Assembly: GCA_022712475.1 (NCBI GenBank)
Contig: JALAGK010000369.1
Span: forward strand, 1-9,246
DNA length: 9,246 bases
DNA from: Enterobacteriaceae bacterium
Lineage (GTDB): Bacteria > Pseudomonadota > Gammaproteobacteria > Enterobacterales > Enterobacteriaceae
Reading direction: 5' to 3'
The stretch's first letter is position 1, and each line of letters starts with the position of its first letter. Shown here piece after piece: positions 7,248 to 9,246 of this stretch. The notes beneath the pieces are model-generated. The model did not search any database and had not been told where the DNA came from. It saw only the letters and a program-made list of their open reading frames with translations. Both the position numbers and the translations under genes were made by a program.

Positions 7248-7262
7248 CCCTACTATAGCCAA
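7233..7262 (-). promoter_or_regulatory. Candidate sigma-70 promoter for yhbY
   Basis: On the minus strand TTGGCT (7262-7257, 4 of 6) and TAGAAT (7238-7233, 5 of 6) are 18 nt apart. Transcription would start near 7226, about 30 nt before yhbY. The site overlaps the rlmE heat-shock promoter candidate in the opposite direction. Confidence 0.4.
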
Positions 7263-7316
7263 GGCGCCATGCTTTCTTTACGCTGTGGCCTGCGATGATC
7301 CCGGATGGAATGTGAA

Positions 7317-7946
7317 ATGACAGGTAAAAAGCGTTCTGCCAGCTCCAGTCGCTGGCTTCAGGAACACTTTAGCGATAAATATGTTCAGCAGGCACAGAAA
7401 AAAGGGCTCCGCTCTCGTGCCTGGTTTAAACTTGATGAAATACAGCAAAGTGACAAGCTTTTTAAGCCTGGAATGACCGTTGTTGATCTTGGCGCTGCGC
7501 CCGGAGGATGGTCGCAGTATGTGGTAAGCCAGATTGGCGGGAATGGTCGTATTATCGCGTGCGATCTTTTGCCTATGGATCCCATCGTCGGTGTGGATTT
7601 CCTTCAGGGCGATTTTCGTGATGAATTAGTCATGAAAGCACTGCTGGAACGCGTCGGTGAAAGTAAGGTGCAAGTTGTCATGTCAGATATGGCCCCAAAT
7701 ATGAGTGGGCAGCCCGCGGTAGATATCCCGCGAGCCATGTATCTGGTCGAGCTGGCGCTCGAAATGTGTCGTGATGTACTGGCGCCGGGTGGAAGTTTTT
7801 TAGTGAAGGTGTTTCAGGGCGAAGGTTTCGATGAATACCTGCGGGAAATTCGCTCCCTGTTTACGAAGGTGAAAGTTCGTAAGCCGGACTCTTCGCGTGC
7901 GCGTTCACGTGAAGTGTATATTGTAGCGACCGGGCGTAAACTATAA
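7317..7946 (+). CDS. rlmE: 23S rRNA 2'-O-methyltransferase RlmE (RrmJ/FtsJ)
   Basis: RlmE uses S-adenosylmethionine to methylate the 2'-OH of U2552 in the A loop of 23S rRNA, a late step of 50S maturation. It is 209 residues, the E. coli length. The SAM-binding motif [10 protein letters not shown] lies at 57-65. The catalytic set Lys38, Asp124 (MSDMAPN), Lys164 (VKVFQGEG) and Glu199 (SREVYIV) is complete at the E. coli positions. The start at 7317 gives the family N-terminus [10 protein letters not shown] and has GGAA 6 nt upstream; an ATG at 7305 would add four residues without support. ftsH follows after about 100 nt in the same direction, as in the E. coli heat-shock operon. Confidence 0.96.
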   Translation: MTGKKRSASSSRWLQEHFSDKYVQQAQKKGLRSRAWFKLDEIQQSDKLFKPGMTVVDLGAAPGGWSQYVVSQIGGNGRIIACDLLPMDPIVGVDFLQGDFRDELVMKALLERVGESKVQVVMSDMAPNMSGQPAVDIPRAMYLVELALEMCRDVLAPGGSFLVKVFQGEGFDEYLREIRSLFTKVKVRKPDSSRARSREVYIVATGRKL

Positions 7947-8055
7947 CCAATGGACATCATGCTGGCCTGCTGGTCTGCTTGAAAGAAGATGGAGATATAG
8001 TATCCTGACGCTGTTTTTAACACAGTTGTAATATGAGGTTAATCCCTTGAGTGAC

Positions 8056-9246
8056 ATGGCGAAAAACCTAATACTCTGGCTGGTCATCGCAGTTGTGCTG
8101 ATGACGGTGTTCCAGAGCTTTGGGCCCAGCGAGTCAAATGGCCGTAGGGTGGATTACTCTACCTTCCTGCAAGAAGTCAATCAGGACCAGGTTCGCGAAG
8201 CGCGTATCAACGGACGTGAAATCAACGTTACCAAGAAAGATAGTAACCGATACACGACTTACATCCCGGTAAACGATCCTAAGCTGCTTGATAACCTTTT
8301 GACCAAAAACGTCAAAGTGGTTGGTGAGCCGCCGGAAGAGCCGAGCCTGTTGGCCTCTATCTTTATTTCCTGGTTCCCAATGCTGCTGTTGATTGGGGTC
8401 TGGATTTTCTTTATGCGCCAGATGCAGGGCGGCGGTGGCAAAGGTGCCATGTCGTTCGGCAAAAGTAAGGCGCGCATGCTCACCGAAGACCAGATTAAGA
8501 CCACTTTCGCCGATGTTGCAGGCTGCGACGAAGCGAAAGAAGAAGTGGGTGAGTTGGTTGAATACCTGCGCGAGCCGAGCCGTTTCCAGAAGCTGGGCGG
8601 TAAAATCCCTAAAGGCGTGCTGATGGTTGGTCCTCCAGGGACCGGTAAAACGTTGCTGGCAAAAGCCATTGCGGGTGAAGCCAAAGTACCGTTTTTTACC
8701 ATCTCGGGTTCTGACTTCGTTGAAATGTTCGTGGGTGTGGGCGCATCTCGTGTGCGCGACATGTTCGAGCAGGCGAAGAAAGCTGCGCCGTGCATCATCT
8801 TCATCGATGAAATCGACGCCGTGGGCCGCCAGCGTGGCGCGGGCTTAGGCGGTGGTCACGATGAACGTGAGCAGACGCTAAACCAGATGCTGGTTGAGAT
8901 GGATGGTTTTGAAGGCAACGAAGGCATTATTGTTATTGCCGCGACGAACCGTCCTGACGTACTTGACCCTGCGCTGCTGCGTCCGGGCCGCTTTGACCGT
9001 CAGGTTGTTGTTGGTCTCCCGGATGTTCGCGGTCGTGAACAGATCCTGAAAGTGCATATGCGTCGCGTACCGCTGGCGCCGGATATCGATGCGGCAATTA
9101 TCGCCCGCGGTACGCCAGGCTTCTCCGGTGCTGACCTCGCGAACCTGGTAAACGAAGCTGCGCTGTTTGCCGCTCGTGGCAACAAGCGCGTGGTCTCGAT
9201 GGTTGAGTTCGAGAAAGCGAAAGACAAAATCATGATGGGTGCGGAA
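8056..9246 (+). CDS. ftsH: ATP-dependent zinc metalloprotease FtsH, N-terminal 397 residues (3' truncated by window edge)
   Basis: FtsH is a hexameric inner-membrane AAA+ protease that degrades misassembled membrane proteins and regulators such as sigma-32 and LpxC. The visible part holds membrane helix 1 (about 4-22), a periplasmic domain (about 23-97), membrane helix 2 (about 98-120), and the AAA+ module: Walker A GPPGTGKT at 192-199, pore motif FVG at 225-227, Walker B IIFIDE at 247-252 and the second region of homology [19 protein letters not shown] at 298-315 with both arginine fingers. The zinc-binding HExxH and peptidase domain lie beyond position 9246; the family is about 644 residues. 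The start MAKNL at 8056 is the usual one, but GAGG (8035-8038) is better spaced for an in-frame TTG at 8047, which would add three residues. It forms an operon with rlmE. The visible sequence is nearly identical to the E. coli protein. Confidence 0.97.
   Translation, partial: MAKNLILWLVIAVVLMTVFQSFGPSESNGRRVDYSTFLQEVNQDQVREARINGREINVTKKDSNRYTTYIPVNDPKLLDNLLTKNVKVVGEPPEEPSLLASIFISWFPMLLLIGVWIFFMRQMQGGGGKGAMSFGKSKARMLTEDQIKTTFADVAGCDEAKEEVGELVEYLREPSRFQKLGGKIPKGVLMVGPPGTGKTLLAKAIAGEAKVPFFTISGSDFVEMFVGVGASRVRDMFEQAKKAAPCIIFIDEIDAVGRQRGAGLGGGHDEREQTLNQMLVEMDGFEGNEGIIVIAATNRPDVLDPALLRPGRFDRQVVVGLPDVRGREQILKVHMRRVPLAPDIDAAIIARGTPGFSGADLANLVNEAALFAARGNKRVVSMVEFEKAKDKIMMGAE

Noticed and set aside
7979..8003. 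TTGAAA and TAGTAT as a promoter for ftsH alone
   Set aside because: The spacing is only 13 nt, too short for sigma-70, and no CCCCATNT-like -10 follows for sigma-32. ftsH is more simply read from the rlmE promoter.
8259..8804. 181-codon open frame opposite ftsH
   Set aside because: It is antisense to one of the most conserved genes in the window; the Ser/Pro/Leu-rich translation is the expected mirror of FtsH codons.

Overview
The window is a conserved housekeeping segment of a gamma-proteobacterial chromosome. The organism is almost certainly a member of Enterobacterales, close to Enterobacteriaceae but not E. coli K-12. Most encoded proteins can be matched nearly residue for residue with remembered E. 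coli proteins (GreA, RlmE, FtsH, DacB, YhbE, YhbY), and the order rplU-rpmA-yhbE-obgE ... dacB / greA / yhbY / rlmE-ftsH is the familiar enterobacterial one. Genus cannot be fixed by eye.

Layout. Positions 1-2708 read rightward: the 3' end of rplU (L21), rpmA (L27), an intrinsic terminator, yhbE (DMT-family transporter, GTG start) and obgE (ribosome-associated GTPase), closed by a second intrinsic terminator. Positions 2864-6022 read leftward as a tight unit transcribed dacB -> pmrA -> pmrB. It encodes a periplasmic penicillin-binding protein (PBP4) followed by a PmrA/PmrB (BasR/BasS) two-component pair, with 4-nt spacing and a 4-nt overlap. greA (6273-6749) diverges from dacB, and its leader carries a terminator-like hairpin resembling the E. 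coli GraL short-RNA source. yhbY (6902-7195, leftward) converges on greA over a bidirectional terminator. rlmE and the first 397 codons of ftsH run rightward from 7317, behind a good heat-shock (sigma-32) promoter candidate.

How the genes fit together. rplU/rpmA, obgE, yhbY and rlmE all serve the 50S ribosomal subunit (two proteins, an assembly GTPase, a pre-50S RNA-binding protein and a 23S rRNA methyltransferase). greA serves RNA polymerase. dacB, pmrAB, yhbE and ftsH belong to the envelope and membrane. The stretch that departs most from K-12 is the pmrAB pair between obgE and dacB; as I recall, K-12 has its BasRS pair elsewhere beside eptA.

I did not find a new biological system, CRISPR array, mobile element or tRNA/rRNA gene. 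The points most worth a second look are the placement of pmrAB in the dacB unit, non-conservative substitutions at normally conserved positions of L27 and of the Obg fold (real divergence or sequence error), interlaced opposing promoters between yhbY and rlmE, and the greA leader. Names rest on comparison with remembered family sequences, not on a search.
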